Source: Litoditis marina (Eukaryota > Nematoda > Chromadorea > Rhabditida > Rhabditidae). Taken from it: a stretch of 64,000 nucleotides of DNA. Location of the stretch: contig OZ038434.1 of NCBI GenBank assembly GCA_964036275.1, positions 27,761,511-27,825,510 on the forward strand. Reading direction: 5' to 3'. The translations under genes were made by a program, and so were the position numbers. Positions 37,314-46,640 of the stretch are shown one piece after another. How positions within the stretch are numbered: position 1 is the stretch's first letter; every line of letters starts with the position of its first letter. Below the pieces are notes generated by a model, which saw nothing but the letters and a program-made list of their open reading frames with translations, was not told the origin of the DNA and searched no databases.

Positions 37314-37736
37314 TCATAAACGCCACAATTTCACATACAAACGTTTTGGTCCGTTTCCTCGTTGGGTTCTAGGCCGTGTTGGCTCCGTATTGTTCCAAGT
37401 TTTGTCTTTCTCCTCTATGTCGTTTGTGTGTTCCCTGGCAATTCCAATTGGTTCTGTTCTCTCAGAATCATGATCCATCAATTGTTCGTCTCCTGAGGCA
37501 CCAAAATCGCTCTTTGTGTCTTCTCCGCGAAAAAGCTTATTCTCCACACGAACTTGTTCTTCATAACTGCCTGCCGTAGGCTTGTATTGAGGCTGAGTCA
37601 AATATTTGGGAGTATAGTTTATGGATTCTTTATAATTTTTGAGCCGAGCCATCAAATCCTCATGTATAGCGGCTTTCTCGTTGTCTCCGAGATTATTGCT
37701 AGTTACAATTTCTTTGATTTTGTTTTCCAGAGACAT
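37314..37736 (-). CDS. Hydrophilic acidic protein frame, left-arm copy (140 aa)
   Basis: Starts MSLENKIKEIVTSNN and continues with NEKAAIHEDLMARLKNYKES; the middle is Glu/Asp-rich and the C terminus basic (TRPRTQRGNGPKRLY). It has lost the N-terminal part present in the right-arm copy because of the 150-bp deletion. The pattern of a short helix with Lys-Ala-x-hydrophobic, then Leu-x-x-Tyr, a variable middle and a basic tail resembles small proteins I associate with Polinton-like elements. This is a weak resemblance, not an identification. Confidence 0.45.
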   Translation of the reverse strand: MSLENKIKEIVTSNNLGDNEKAAIHEDLMARLKNYKESINYTPKYLTQPQYKPTAGSYEEQVRVENKLFRGEDTKSDFGASGDEQLMDHDSERTEPIGIAREHTNDIEEKDKTWNNTEPTRPRTQRGNGPKRLYVKLWRL

Positions 37737-37741
37737 GATGT

Positions 37742-38062
37742 TCAGAGTCTCCTCGCTAGGGTGGGTTTCAGAACCTTGCTCTCCTGCGCTGTGATAAAGA
37801 ATTTGTCGTTCTCCAACAAATTGTATACAATCTCAACAAGTATGCCAATCTCCTCAACGGTTGCTGTCTCCAGGATAACCTTGTTTTGCGAGCACTCTTG
37901 TAAAAAGGCGGCGTGTTTGCGAATACGACTGCTCATAACACGTGCACAATAGCAAATGAGAAGATAAACGTACACTTCTAAGCAAGTTAGTGTCACATTG
38001 AGTTCACATTCGGGAGCATCGGCCAGCATTCCGGCAACATTTGGTGCACTTTGGGCACACAT
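37742..38062 (-). CDS. Unknown protein frame, left-arm copy (106 aa, truncated)
   Basis: Begins MCAQSAPNVAGMLADAPECE, followed by a hydrophobic segment (LEVYVYLLICYCARVM) and a charged helix (IRKHAAFLQECSQNK). The 150-bp deletion joins it out of frame to the next frame, so it ends in KVLKPTLARRL. No family recognised. Confidence 0.35.
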   Translation of the reverse strand: MCAQSAPNVAGMLADAPECELNVTLTCLEVYVYLLICYCARVMSSRIRKHAAFLQECSQNKVILETATVEEIGILVEIVYNLLENDKFFITAQESKVLKPTLARRL

Positions 38063-39300
38063 TTGATAGGTTTGACTAACATTCCGATGTCTTTAGGCTC
38101 ACATTGGGTGCAGATTGTTAGGGCCGGCTAACATTTTTGCGCAATTGGGTGGGATTTGAGTAACATTCCAATAGCTTTGGCTGCATACTGACTGCACAAT
38201 TGACACCATTCACCAACATTTTAACAAGATTGCTTACACATTCTGTATGGTAAAAAAACATTTTGACAACTTTCTCAAACAATTATCCAAATTTCCAAAA
38301 CTTCTGCGCAACATTCTCAAACATTTACCAAACATTCGGCAACAATTACCCAACTTTCCAAAACTCTTGCGCAACATTCTCAAACATTTTCCCAGTTTTT
38401 CCGTGGTCGGTGAAGTGATGTTGTACACACATGCACACATATCCACAACAATATGCGTACATTAGATGCACATTTGGCAGCATTTCTCAACATTTTAACA
38501 ACGTCGAGAGCACGTTTGTGCTCATACCCAAGCAGTTACCCAGTCTTCGCCGGGTATCGGGTACCATGCCGCCACCTATATTTACAACATTTGCTGCACA
38601 TTTGTGACAACATAGGGGACATTGGACGCTCACTTGGCGGCATTATCCTGTATATTGACAGCATCAAGATCACAATTGTGCTCATAGCGAAGCAATTACC
38701 CGGTCTTTGCCTGGTATCTGGTGATAAGTTTCCACTGTTTCAGCCAAATCCACAGCTTTTGATGCACATCATGAACACATTTTCTGCACATGTGTACCTA
38801 TTTCCAAGCGTTTTTATTGAGTCGCGCTACCTATATTTCTGCATTTCTATCTTTTTCACTACATGTATGTGAACTCCGATCCATCTAGTTGTCTTCCACA
38901 TTCTGGACGTACTTCATATAATTTTTAATGGTATTTTGACAACATTGAAACCTAATCTGCTTCAGCAACACCACCGAGATCTCGCATATCAGAACAATTA
39001 CCCGGTCTTAGCCGGGTATTAGGGCTTTTCTTTTGCTCCTGTTTACAACAAAGGTGCACAATTGGAGCACATTTGTGCTCATTTATCCAACTATTTCACC
39101 ATTTTCCACAACATGTGATGTACTTTTATTTCTAGGTATTACAGGTCTCCCTCAACCCTTTCTCACGACAACACTGAAATCATACTTCAGAGATATATCC
39201 ATACACTGACACACCTTCGGAGAGGCCAACATCTTGACATCATCCAGAGCAAGACGGTACTCATATAGAAGCATTTACACGGGTCTCCGTCAGGGATGGG
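38050..39300. repeat. Degenerate repeat field with ACCCGG...CCGGGT hairpins, left arm
   Basis: Loosely repeated AACATTCTCAAACATTT, GCACATTTG and CCAAACATT motifs, with a larger unit of about 150-300 bp marked by a hairpin such as TTACCCGGTCTTAGCCGGGT (near 38537, 38697, 38997; decayed near 39275). The 139-codon open frame at 38453-38872 runs through two such units and is probably a by-product. The mirror field is in 40860-42230. Confidence 0.6.
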
Positions 39301-39485
39301 ATGAAATGCCGCGCGTGTTGCTGTCCTGCACGTCCCGCTAGCCTGGGGATCTTCATTTTGAATGCTTTCGATGTACATGTTTCCTAATAAAGGATTCTGA
39401 CTTGGCCCAGCTAAAGTATTACTTAGACCAAATTGAATACACATTTTGCTGTGTTTGAGCGTTAACCCACGCTCGGCATGACATC

Positions 39486-39698
39486 ATGTCATATTTTCCA
39501 ATTATTGTACCACTTTTTACAGCCTTTGCTGCACATCTGTGCGCACTCCACATTGTTTTAAACGGAACACTCAGATTGTGTTTACCTCAGTTCATTGCTA
39601 CAAGTCAATGTGCAGGTTCGCATAAGTACGGACTTCAGGAGCAAACCATACCAACAACCTACGTTTCCAACAAATATACCTCAAACTTGGGTAATTGA
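39486..39698 (+). other. Small frame with leader-like N terminus, left arm (70 aa)
   Basis: A true ATG opens MSYFPIIVPLFTAFAAHLCA, a plausible signal peptide, followed by Cys-containing sequence and a stop inside the antisense SL1-like sequence. The mirror copy is 40706-40494 on the minus strand. No family recognised. Confidence 0.3.
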
Positions 39699-39701
39699 AC
39701 C
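39680..39701 (-). ncRNA. SL1 spliced-leader-like sequence, left arm
   Basis: On the minus strand the 22 nt match nematode SL1 at 21 positions; the only change is C for T at position 5. It is followed directly by GTATAT, matching the place where SL RNA has its splice donor. Beyond that I see no similarity to the rest of SL1 RNA and no clear Sm site, so it is SL-like, not a proven SL RNA gene. Confidence 0.55.
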
Positions 39702-39950
39702 ATCATCACCAGAAAACTATGCGTTCGAATCTAAATCACAGATTTAAGACACTAGCTGAGCTTATGTTCATTGAGCGACATATCAATGGCCAGACTAAAT
39801 TCTTAACAACGAAACGTTCACTCGAGGGCACTTGGCGTGACCTCTCCGTTCCCGAATGGTTTGGTGGTGGAAGTGGGGGAAGCGTGATGGATTTTGATTT
39901 AACTTTTTATGTTTTTTTTTGTTTGTCTTAATTATGTTTCATGGCTAGCG

Positions 39951-40240
39951 CCGATCTTGGTTTTTTGAACAATTTCATCCTTGAATTATATCTTGAAAAG
40001 GAAAATATATTTTGAAACAAGAAAAAACTCATGAAAAAAAATACATGACTGCAAAGTTTCGTAAAAGATAAATCAGCATTTAGAAGGCAGATGCAATGAA
40101 AATTCTGTCGTGAAGAGGAGTGGGGCATAGCCTTGAGCTCTGCGAAAGTTGGAAAATAACACAATCCAACGTGAAACCACAAAGGTTTTCGGAGACCTAA
40201 ATTACTCAGAATAGGCAAAGTTTTGTGGAAAACTAACTCA
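39951..40240. other. Spacer at the centre of the palindrome
   Basis: About 290 bp present once. The minus-strand open frame that begins in the right arm (an ATG at 40473 reads MRSNLNHRFKTLAELMF; GTWRDLSVPEWFGGGSGG follows) stays open across the whole spacer to 39928, while its left-arm twin stops at the edge. The spacer therefore probably holds the original C-terminal part of that frame. Confidence 0.5.
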
Positions 40241-40490
40241 GCATGGCTAGCATGAACGTAATTAAGACAAACAAAAAAAACATAAAAGGTTAAATCAAAA
40301 TCCATCACGCTTCCCCCACTTCCACCACCAAACCATTCGGGAACGGAGAGGTCACGCCAAGTGCCCTCGAGTGAACGTTTCGTTGTTAAGAATTTAGTCT
40401 GGCCATTGATATGTCGCTCAATGAACATAAGCTCAGCTAGTGTCTTAAATCTGTGATTTAGATTCGAACGCATAGTTTTCTGGTGATGAT

Positions 40491-40512
40491 GGTTCAATTA
40501 CCCAAGTTTGAG
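40491..40512 (+). ncRNA. SL1 spliced-leader-like sequence, right arm
   Basis: GGTTCAATTACCCAAGTTTG plus AG, then GTATATTTG. Identical to the left-arm copy and one base from nematode SL1. It points outward from the centre of the palindrome. The same caveats on missing downstream SL RNA structure apply. Confidence 0.55.
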
Positions 40513-40706
40513 GTATATTTGTTGGAAACGTAGGTTGTTGGTATGGTTTGCTCCTGAAGTCCGTACTTATGCGAACCGGCACATTGACTTGTAGCAATGA
40601 ACTGAGGTAAACACAATCTGAGTGTTCCGTTTAAAACAATGTGGAGTGCGCACAGATGTGCAGCAAAAGCTGTAAAAAGTGGTACAATAATTGGAAAATA
40701 TGACAT
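40494..40706 (-). other. Small frame with leader-like N terminus, right arm (70 aa)
   Basis: Reverse-complement copy of 39486-39698 with the same predicted protein. Confidence 0.3.
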
Positions 40707-42236
40707 GATGTCATGCCGAGCGTGGGTTAACGCTCAAACACAGCCAAATGTGTATTCAATTTGGTCTAAGTAATACTTTAGCTGGGCCAAGTCAGAATCC
40801 TTTATTAGGAAACATGTACATCGAAAGCATTCAAAATGAAGATCCCCAGGCTAGCGGGACGTGCAGGACAAGCGCAAATGCGAGGTACGTATTTGAGAAA
40901 GTTGGATAAATGTTTGAGAAAGTTGAGAAAACAAGCACAAATGTGCCTTGAATGTGCGCCGCATGACGTGAGTAGAGGTAAAATTACGCGGCATTTCCTC
41001 CCATCCCTGACGGAGACCCGTGTAAATGCTTCTATATGAGTACCGTCTTGCTCTGGATGATGTCAAGATGTTGGCCTCTCCGAAGGTGTGTCAGTGTATG
41101 GATATATCTCTGAAGTATGATTTCAGTGTTGTCGTGAGAAAGGGTTGAGGGAGACCTGTAATACCTAGAAATAAAAGTACATCACATGTTGTGGAAAATG
41201 GTGAAATAGTTGGATAAATGAGCACAAATGTGCTCCAATTGTGCACCTTTGTTGTGAACAGGAGCAAAAGAGAAGCCCTAATACCCGGCTAAGACCGGGT
41301 AATTGTTCTGATAAGCGAGATCTCGGTGGTGCTGCTGAAGCAGATTCGGTTTCAATGTTGTCAAAATACCATTAAAAATTATATGAAGTACGTCCAGAAT
41401 GTGTAAGACAACTAGATGGATCGGAGTTCACATACATGTAGTGAAAAAGATAGAAATGCAGAAATATAGGTAGCGCGACTCAATAAAAACGCTTGGAAAT
41501 AGGTACACATGTGCAGAAAATGTGTTCATGATGTGCATCAAAAGCTGTGGATTTGGCTGAAACAGTGGAAACTTATCACCAGATACCAGGCAAAGACCGG
41601 GTAATTGCTTCGCTATGAGCACAATTGTGATCTTGATGCTGTCAATATACAGGATAATGCCGCCAAGTGAGCGTCCAATGTCCCCTATGTTGTCACAAAT
41701 GTGCAGCAAATGTTGTAAATATAGGTGGCGGCATGGTACCCGATACCCGGCGAAGACTGGGTAACTGCTTGGGTATGAGCACAAACGTGCTCTCGACGTT
41801 GTTAAAATGTTGAGAAATGCTGCCATATGTGCATCTAATGTACGCATATTGTTGTGGATATGTGTGCATGTGTGTACAACATCACTTCACCGACCACGGA
41901 AAAACTGGGAAAATGTTTGAGAATGTTGCGCAAGAATTTTGGAAAGTTGGGTAATTGTTGCCGAATGTTTGGTAAATGTTTGAGAATGTTGCGCAGAAGT
42001 TTTCGAAATTTGGATAATTGTTTGAGAAAGTTGTCAAAATGTTTTTTACCATACAGAATGTGTAAGCAATCTTGTTAAAATGTTGGTGAATGGTGTCAAT
42101 TGTGCAGTCAGTATGCAGCCAAAGCTATTGGAATGTTACTCAAATCCCACCCAATTGCGCAAAAATGTTAGCCGGCCCTAACAATCTGCACCCAATGTGA
42201 GCCTAAAGACATCGGAATGTTAGTCAAACCTATCAA

Positions 42237-42599
42237 ATGTGTGCCCAAAGTGCACCCAATGTTGCCGGAATGCTGGCCGATGCTCCCGAATGTGAGCTCA
42301 ATGTGACACTAACTTGCTTAGAAGTGTACGTTTATCTTCTCATTTGCTATTGTGCACGTGTTATGAGCAGTCGTATTCGCAAACACGCCGCCTTTTTACA
42401 AGAGTGCTCGCAAAACAAGGCTATCCTGGAGACAGCAACCGTTAAGGAGATTGGCATACTTGTTGAGATTGTATACAATTTGTTGGAGAACGACAAATTC
42501 TTTATCACAGCGCAGGAGAGCAAGGTTCTGAAACCCACCCTAGCATTACTCTATTCGCTTTCAAAGGAACGTACCCCGAGCCAGGGAACTTCTGGGTAG
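42237..42599 (+). CDS. Unknown protein frame, right-arm copy (120 aa)
   Basis: Same N terminus as the left-arm copy, ending LLYSLSKERTPSQGTSG. Near 42545 another frame reads LFAFKGTYPEPGNFWVDLIS, so a frameshift or unrecognised intron may have cut the original protein. One possible membrane segment near residues 28-43. Function unknown. Confidence 0.35.
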   Translation: MCAQSAPNVAGMLADAPECELNVTLTCLEVYVYLLICYCARVMSSRIRKHAAFLQECSQNKAILETATVKEIGILVEIVYNLLENDKFFITAQESKVLKPTLALLYSLSKERTPSQGTSG

Positions 42600-42656
42600 A
42601 CTTGATATCACCCAACTTTGTGCAATAGTAACACCCGCCTTATCCATTGCTGGATT

Positions 42657-43136
42657 ATGACGTCAAACCCAAAATTCAAGTTGGTGCCTATTGATGAGGA
42701 GACTCTGAACATCATGTCTCTGGAAAACAAAATCAAAGAAATTGTAACTAGCAATAATCTCGGAGACAACGAGAAAGCCGCTATACATGAGGATTTGATG
42801 GCTCGGCTCAAAAATTATAAAGAATCCATAAACTATACTCCCAAATATTTGACTCAGCCTCAATACAAGCCTACGGCAGGCAGTTATGAAGAACAAGTTC
42901 GTGTGGAGAATAAGCTTTTTCGCGGAGAAGACACAAAGAGCGATTTTGGTGCCTCAGGAGACGAACAATTGATGGATCATGATTCTGAGAGAACAGAACC
43001 AATTGGAATTGCCAGGGAACACACAAACGACATAGAGGAGAAAGACAAAACTTGGAACAATACGGAGCCAACACGGCCTAGAACCCAACGAGGAAACGGA
43101 CCAAAACGTTTGTATGTGAAATTGTGGCGTTTATGA
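42657..43136 (+). CDS. Hydrophilic acidic protein frame, right-arm copy (159 aa)
   Basis: Longer version of the frame at 37314-37736. The ATG at 42657 adds MTSNPKFKLVPIDEETLNI before the shared MSLENK. The LVP followed by a short helix strengthens the resemblance to small proteins of Polinton-like transposons, though function is unknown. The frame is preserved in both arms with almost no change, while surrounding repeats have shifted. It lies downstream of, and in the same direction as, the frame at 42237-42599. Confidence 0.5.
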   Translation: MTSNPKFKLVPIDEETLNIMSLENKIKEIVTSNNLGDNEKAAIHEDLMARLKNYKESINYTPKYLTQPQYKPTAGSYEEQVRVENKLFRGEDTKSDFGASGDEQLMDHDSERTEPIGIAREHTNDIEEKDKTWNNTEPTRPRTQRGNGPKRLYVKLWRL

Positions 43137-43458
43137 TAATGAACTAATTGTTAATATTCGATTCTTGGTGTTTTTTTTCTAAATTCTTTAAAATTAACAC
43201 ACATTCATCGGATTTCTCAAAATCAACACGGTTTAATCACTTTACGTGGCTACGCGTCTAGATCTAGCATCATAATACTCTGGCATTTTTGTGAAGTTTT
43301 TGATCGGATTACACTGATGTCGATATGTTCTCTAAAACATTGTGTAGCATCAATTATCCATCGAAAGGTCTGAAATTCACTGCGAAAACCCTCAGGTTAT
43401 GGAGACGTCTAACGTAACAGTTAATATCAGAGCAGTTCAAGTGATGGGCCACAACATG

Positions 43459-43883
43459 TTACCGACGTGGAATCTGAAAATAATTTACACGACATGAACA
43501 ATTTGATTGGAGATTGTGCCTTGGGTGATGAACAGAGTCGCTGAAAAGGAATGAAACCACCGTGTCTGTTGTTGGTTTTTGTTGGGTGTTTGTTGAATTA
43601 TTGTCAGAAAATAATTTTATGAACTTTTTTTTACCATTGTCACGCGATGCCGCTCGTGATTTCATGTTTATGACTTGTCGTTCTCACTGTACCAACGCTC
43701 ATTAATGGGAACGGCATGGTGAACATCGCCCGTTTCTTTGAGATGCCACGGCATGGCAGTTCGAAAACGATACTTTCGAACCAATTTGTATCGGTAAGCG
43801 ACGCGAAATTTAGATAAACTATTAATCTCGGCCAGAACTTGAGATGAGGAACGGTTCTCGCTAAATATTCTGAACTCGCGCAA
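43459..43883 (-). other. Two adjoining conserved frames, right arm
   Basis: Mirror of 36567-36991, with one visible amino-acid difference in an overlapping frame (Ile to Thr). Conservation here reflects arm identity and is not by itself evidence of selection. Confidence 0.3.
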
Positions 43884-44544
43884 AATACCGCTTCGAAAGT
43901 GAACACAATGGTTTAAAAAACTGTAGGAATGGAGTCAATAAGCAGCGTCGTGAGGTTTTCTTCCTGAAACGCAAAAGTCGTTCTCAACCTCTTGTCATGT
44001 CGGTAACTTTGGTTTTCTGGTCACTCGAGCGAACTGTACTGAACTTGCGTTGTGCTGATAGCTGTCGCAACAATATTGGCCAGGAACCTTTGAATAATCA
44101 CTTTTCGACGCATTCGAGAATCAGATTGTTCACTATAACTTTCAAAGTTTGATTTCGGTTCGTAGCCCGATATGCGGACGGAAGTGTATTAGCTTCTGTA
44201 CAAACATGGGCGTCTGTTGCGGTGCCTTTGATCCATACCGCCAGCTATTGTTCTTCTTGCCACCCTCGCGTGACACGCGATAAACTTGGGCGGCATCGGC
44301 CGCTATAGTAAGCTTTCTGAGTTATCGATTGAAAAAATTGTGGCCTTAGGCACTAGAGTAGTGAGAGAGCATTTTTGACTAGACGCCAGACGCTAAACAA
44401 ACTTTGTTAAAGTGTTGGTATTTTGGGCCTAGTGGCGTTTTTGGTGACCTCTATTGTTCTCTTAAGCTTCTCCCATTGTTCTATGAAAGTGGCATCTGGC
44501 GGCAAGTATTTGAAAATTTGGGATATTACGGTAGGTGTTGCGAA

Positions 44545-44650
44545 ATACACATATTTGAAACATATTTGAAACATATGAAACATATTTGAAACATATGAAA
44601 CATATTTGAAACATATGAAACATATTTGAAACATATGAAACATATTTGAA
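44545..44650. repeat. 20-bp tandem repeat in the right arm
   Basis: About five units of CATATTTGAAACATATGAAA, the reverse complement of the left-arm array. Confidence 0.8.
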
Positions 44651-44872
44651 TATTTGAAACATTTAGTACATTTGAATAATTTTAATATTTAAAAAAATTT
44701 GTAGTCTGAACTTTGTAGTTTCAGATTTGTAGTCTTTGTGGTCTTTGTAGTTGCCGCCCCAGCGGCGGGCTGTCCCCCAGGCTGCCTCCAGGCGCCGCCA
44801 GCTGCCGACCGCGACGCGCGCGGCTGCCGACCGCGACGCAGGGGGTGGTATATTTGAGGCATATCCACTACT

Positions 44873-44878
44873 ACCGTT
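44873..44878 (+). repeat. Right 6-bp direct repeat (ACCGTT) of the palindromic element
   Basis: Partner of 35571-35576. It abuts the last base of the element's CT-3' terminus. Confidence 0.75.
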
Positions 44879-45149
44879 GAGTAAGAACTAAGACTTTTTA
44901 TTAGAAATAAATGCTTGCACTGTTTCAAAAACATTGAAGCTGGGAACAAGTTTATTTTTTACTAGGAAATCAAGAAGAAATTCACATTCAGAAAAGGAAC
45001 GTGTTTGATAGTTCATTAACGAGTAACACAGATCACACTTCACAAATCTTGGGACAATTTGAAAATTTTATTCATCAATGGAGGAAGATTATTATAAGAT
45101 GTGCAAAACAACGACACTGTTAGCATGAATTTGTGAGTTGTTCACAAAG

Positions 45150-46104
45150 ATGAAACTGCGGCTAGAACTAAACGGAGGTAAGATATCATCTGTTCGCGTC
45201 TTTTCATATAAGTTTTTCATGAGTTTTTCCAAGAAAGCAGATTTTACTTCTGAATACTCCGCAACATTTCAAAGGAGCGGTATCTTTGTCATCTGGATCA
45301 CACAGTTCTCAGGTACTGGGCCATGTTAACTGAATAGTGGCACCTTCGTGAAGTTAATTTGTAAGCTAACAAAAAATGGAATAAGCTGAATTTAGCCTAA
45401 TTATTGCGCCGTGTTTTCACATGTTTCTCAGTCGCTTTATTTTCAATGAGATTGTCAAGCGAGCGAGAGAGAGAGTTGTTGTTGGCGTTGAAGTTTCAGT
45501 TGTACAAACGTGAGAACGACGTTATTCGGAGCCAAGTAGTAATTTTCAAGCAGGTAACCTATTTATGTATAGAGTAGGCGCCGGTGGCAGAAGACGCCAC
45601 CTCCTCCCTTGTTTATAATTTAGGCTGACCAGAGCTTCTAGGAGTATTTGTTTAAATTTCACTCTATTTGCCGAACTCACGTCTCTCAACATAGGGCGCA
45701 ACAGTTCATACAACATAGAGCGCCAAACTACATTAACACAGAGCGCGACATTTAGCCCTAACAACGCGTTATAAATCCCTAACAACATCGATAAGCAAAA
45801 TAAGATCAACAGTTATTTCCGAAACGGAAACCAGCAAAAACAAGTTGCGCTCACGCGCCTTGGCCCAGAACCAACTATTAAGTGCAACAGTTCTTGATCA
45901 AAAGGGCAAATGCATCATTTTAACCACACACTTTTCCTCCAAACAAACAAACACACCAAAGTTCGCGCAAGTTTCTTTCTTTTTTGACAGTTTGAAGCCG
46001 AATGTCATTATGGAGCCCGGTTCCGGTGTGAATCCGGGCTCGTATCTTCTAAACAACACCTATTATTCATGGCGTTACGGAATGTGTATTTGGGAACTGA
46101 ATGA
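45150..46104 (+). CDS. Unknown three-exon gene, about 132 aa, helical middle
   Basis: Exons are 45150-45312, 45432-45553 and 45991-46104. Junction phases agree (1+2, then 0), acceptors are TTTCTCAG and TTTTTTGACAG, donors GTACTG and GTAACC, with a TGA at the end. The start was taken at the first in-frame ATG (MKLRLELNGGKISS). Exon 2 encodes a charged, Leu-rich likely coiled coil (RLSSERERELLLALKFQLY), exon 3 a Cys-containing tail (FEAECHYGARFRCESG). No family recognised. Intron 2 is almost filled by a composite GC-rich/minisatellite repeat also present at 54829-56456. An upstream exon is possible. Confidence 0.45.
45571..45976. repeat. Composite minisatellite element, short copy, inside an intron
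   Basis: Begins GAGTAGGCGCCGGTGGCAGA and GCCACCTCCTCCCTTGTTTA, continues with three or four irregular ACATAGAGCGC(A/C)A units (45688-45790), and ends with GATCAAAAGGGCAAATGCAT ... CACACCAAAG. The same order (GC head, CATAGAGCGCG array, CAAAAGGACAATTTGC, CACACACCAAGC tail) makes up 54829-56456. Probably a mobile element whose internal array varies in length. Confidence 0.6.
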
Positions 46105-46385
46105 CGTGAAAGTGAAAGGCGAACATCTGAGGTTTTTATAAGACTGTCCAATATGGCGTTTTAGATCACTTTATAATCGTAGTGTTTTGGTCAATTTAAA
46201 CATTCAATTTTTTCTGCGTTTCGTCCAGGTTCACAACAAAACTTTTTAACACACTCCATCCGCATCACACAGTGCATATCAGTTATACCTGTGCCTATCT
46301 ATCTCTGTTTATATCTCGGCGAACCACTGCGTGTGCCTGGTTTTAGACTGCACAAAGGAACCGAGTTGCCTGTATCCTTTGGTGC

Positions 46386-46640
46386 GCAGCGCAAAGCGCT
46401 GCGCAGATTAGTTTTTGTTCAACACTATGCGGACGTTTTGGAAAGTGTATTGCTATTTTTCCATCATTTGTGTATCAATTTCCGAGAGATTTGCACAGAA
46501 CAATGAAAAAGCAAATAACTCCAAGAGGTGCAAAACTGAGTTCAAAGTGACCTGTTTGACGGGCGATGCGGGCGATGGAAAAGTAAACGTCTCGCAAAAA
46601 TGACTTGGGGCGGCGGCGGCGGCTACAAAAAATGTTTGCA
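46386..46640 (-). repeat. GC-hairpin dispersed repeat, copy 4
   Basis: The GCGCAGCGCAAAGCGCTGCG hairpin then CAGATTAGTTTTTGTTC; 180 bp on, GTCTCGCAAAAATGACTTGG followed by five CGG units. Opposite orientation to copies 1 and 3. It lies downstream of the three-exon gene. Confidence 0.6.

Larger units (their letters stand above)
35577..39950 (+). repeat. Left arm of the palindrome
   Basis: Mirrors the right arm. Coordinates of matching points sum to 80,449-80,450 in the outer part, 80,300 in the middle and 80,192 near the spacer, which locates the two length differences. Compared with the right arm it lacks about 150 bp and so carries the shortened form of the acidic protein frame. Confidence 0.85.
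35577..44872. mobile_element. 9.3 kb palindromic element, probably Polinton/Maverick-derived and non-autonomous
   Basis: The left end AGTAGTGGATATGCCTC is the exact reverse complement of the right end. The two halves mirror each other over about 4.4-4.6 kb, with scattered mismatches and two size differences: about 108 bp extra in the right arm near 40870-40980, and about 150 bp missing from the left arm near 37756. The spacer is about 290 bp (39951-40240). ACCGTT flanks both sides. Six-base duplications and 5'-AG...CT-3' ends with long inverted repeats are what is reported for Polinton/Maverick elements. No DNA polymerase B, integrase, packaging ATPase, protease or capsid frame was recognised, so movement would need helper functions. 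Arm contents from the outside inward: GC-rich end, a TTTCAAATATG/TTTCATATG tandem repeat, paired open frames, then spaced ACATT/CAAACAT-like repeats with ACCCGG hairpins. Confidence 0.8.
40241..44872 (-). repeat. Right arm of the palindrome (longer version)
   Basis: Reverse complement of the left arm. It retains about 150 bp near 42544-42693, which gives the acidic protein an ATG 19 codons further upstream, and has about 108 extra bases at 40870-40980 made of the arm's own GAGAAAGTTG-type repeat. Confidence 0.85.

Noticed and set aside
38453..38872. 139-codon open frame present in both palindrome arms
   Set aside because: It spans repeated hairpin units and its predicted protein repeats with them; mirror presence follows from arm identity, so coding cannot be claimed.
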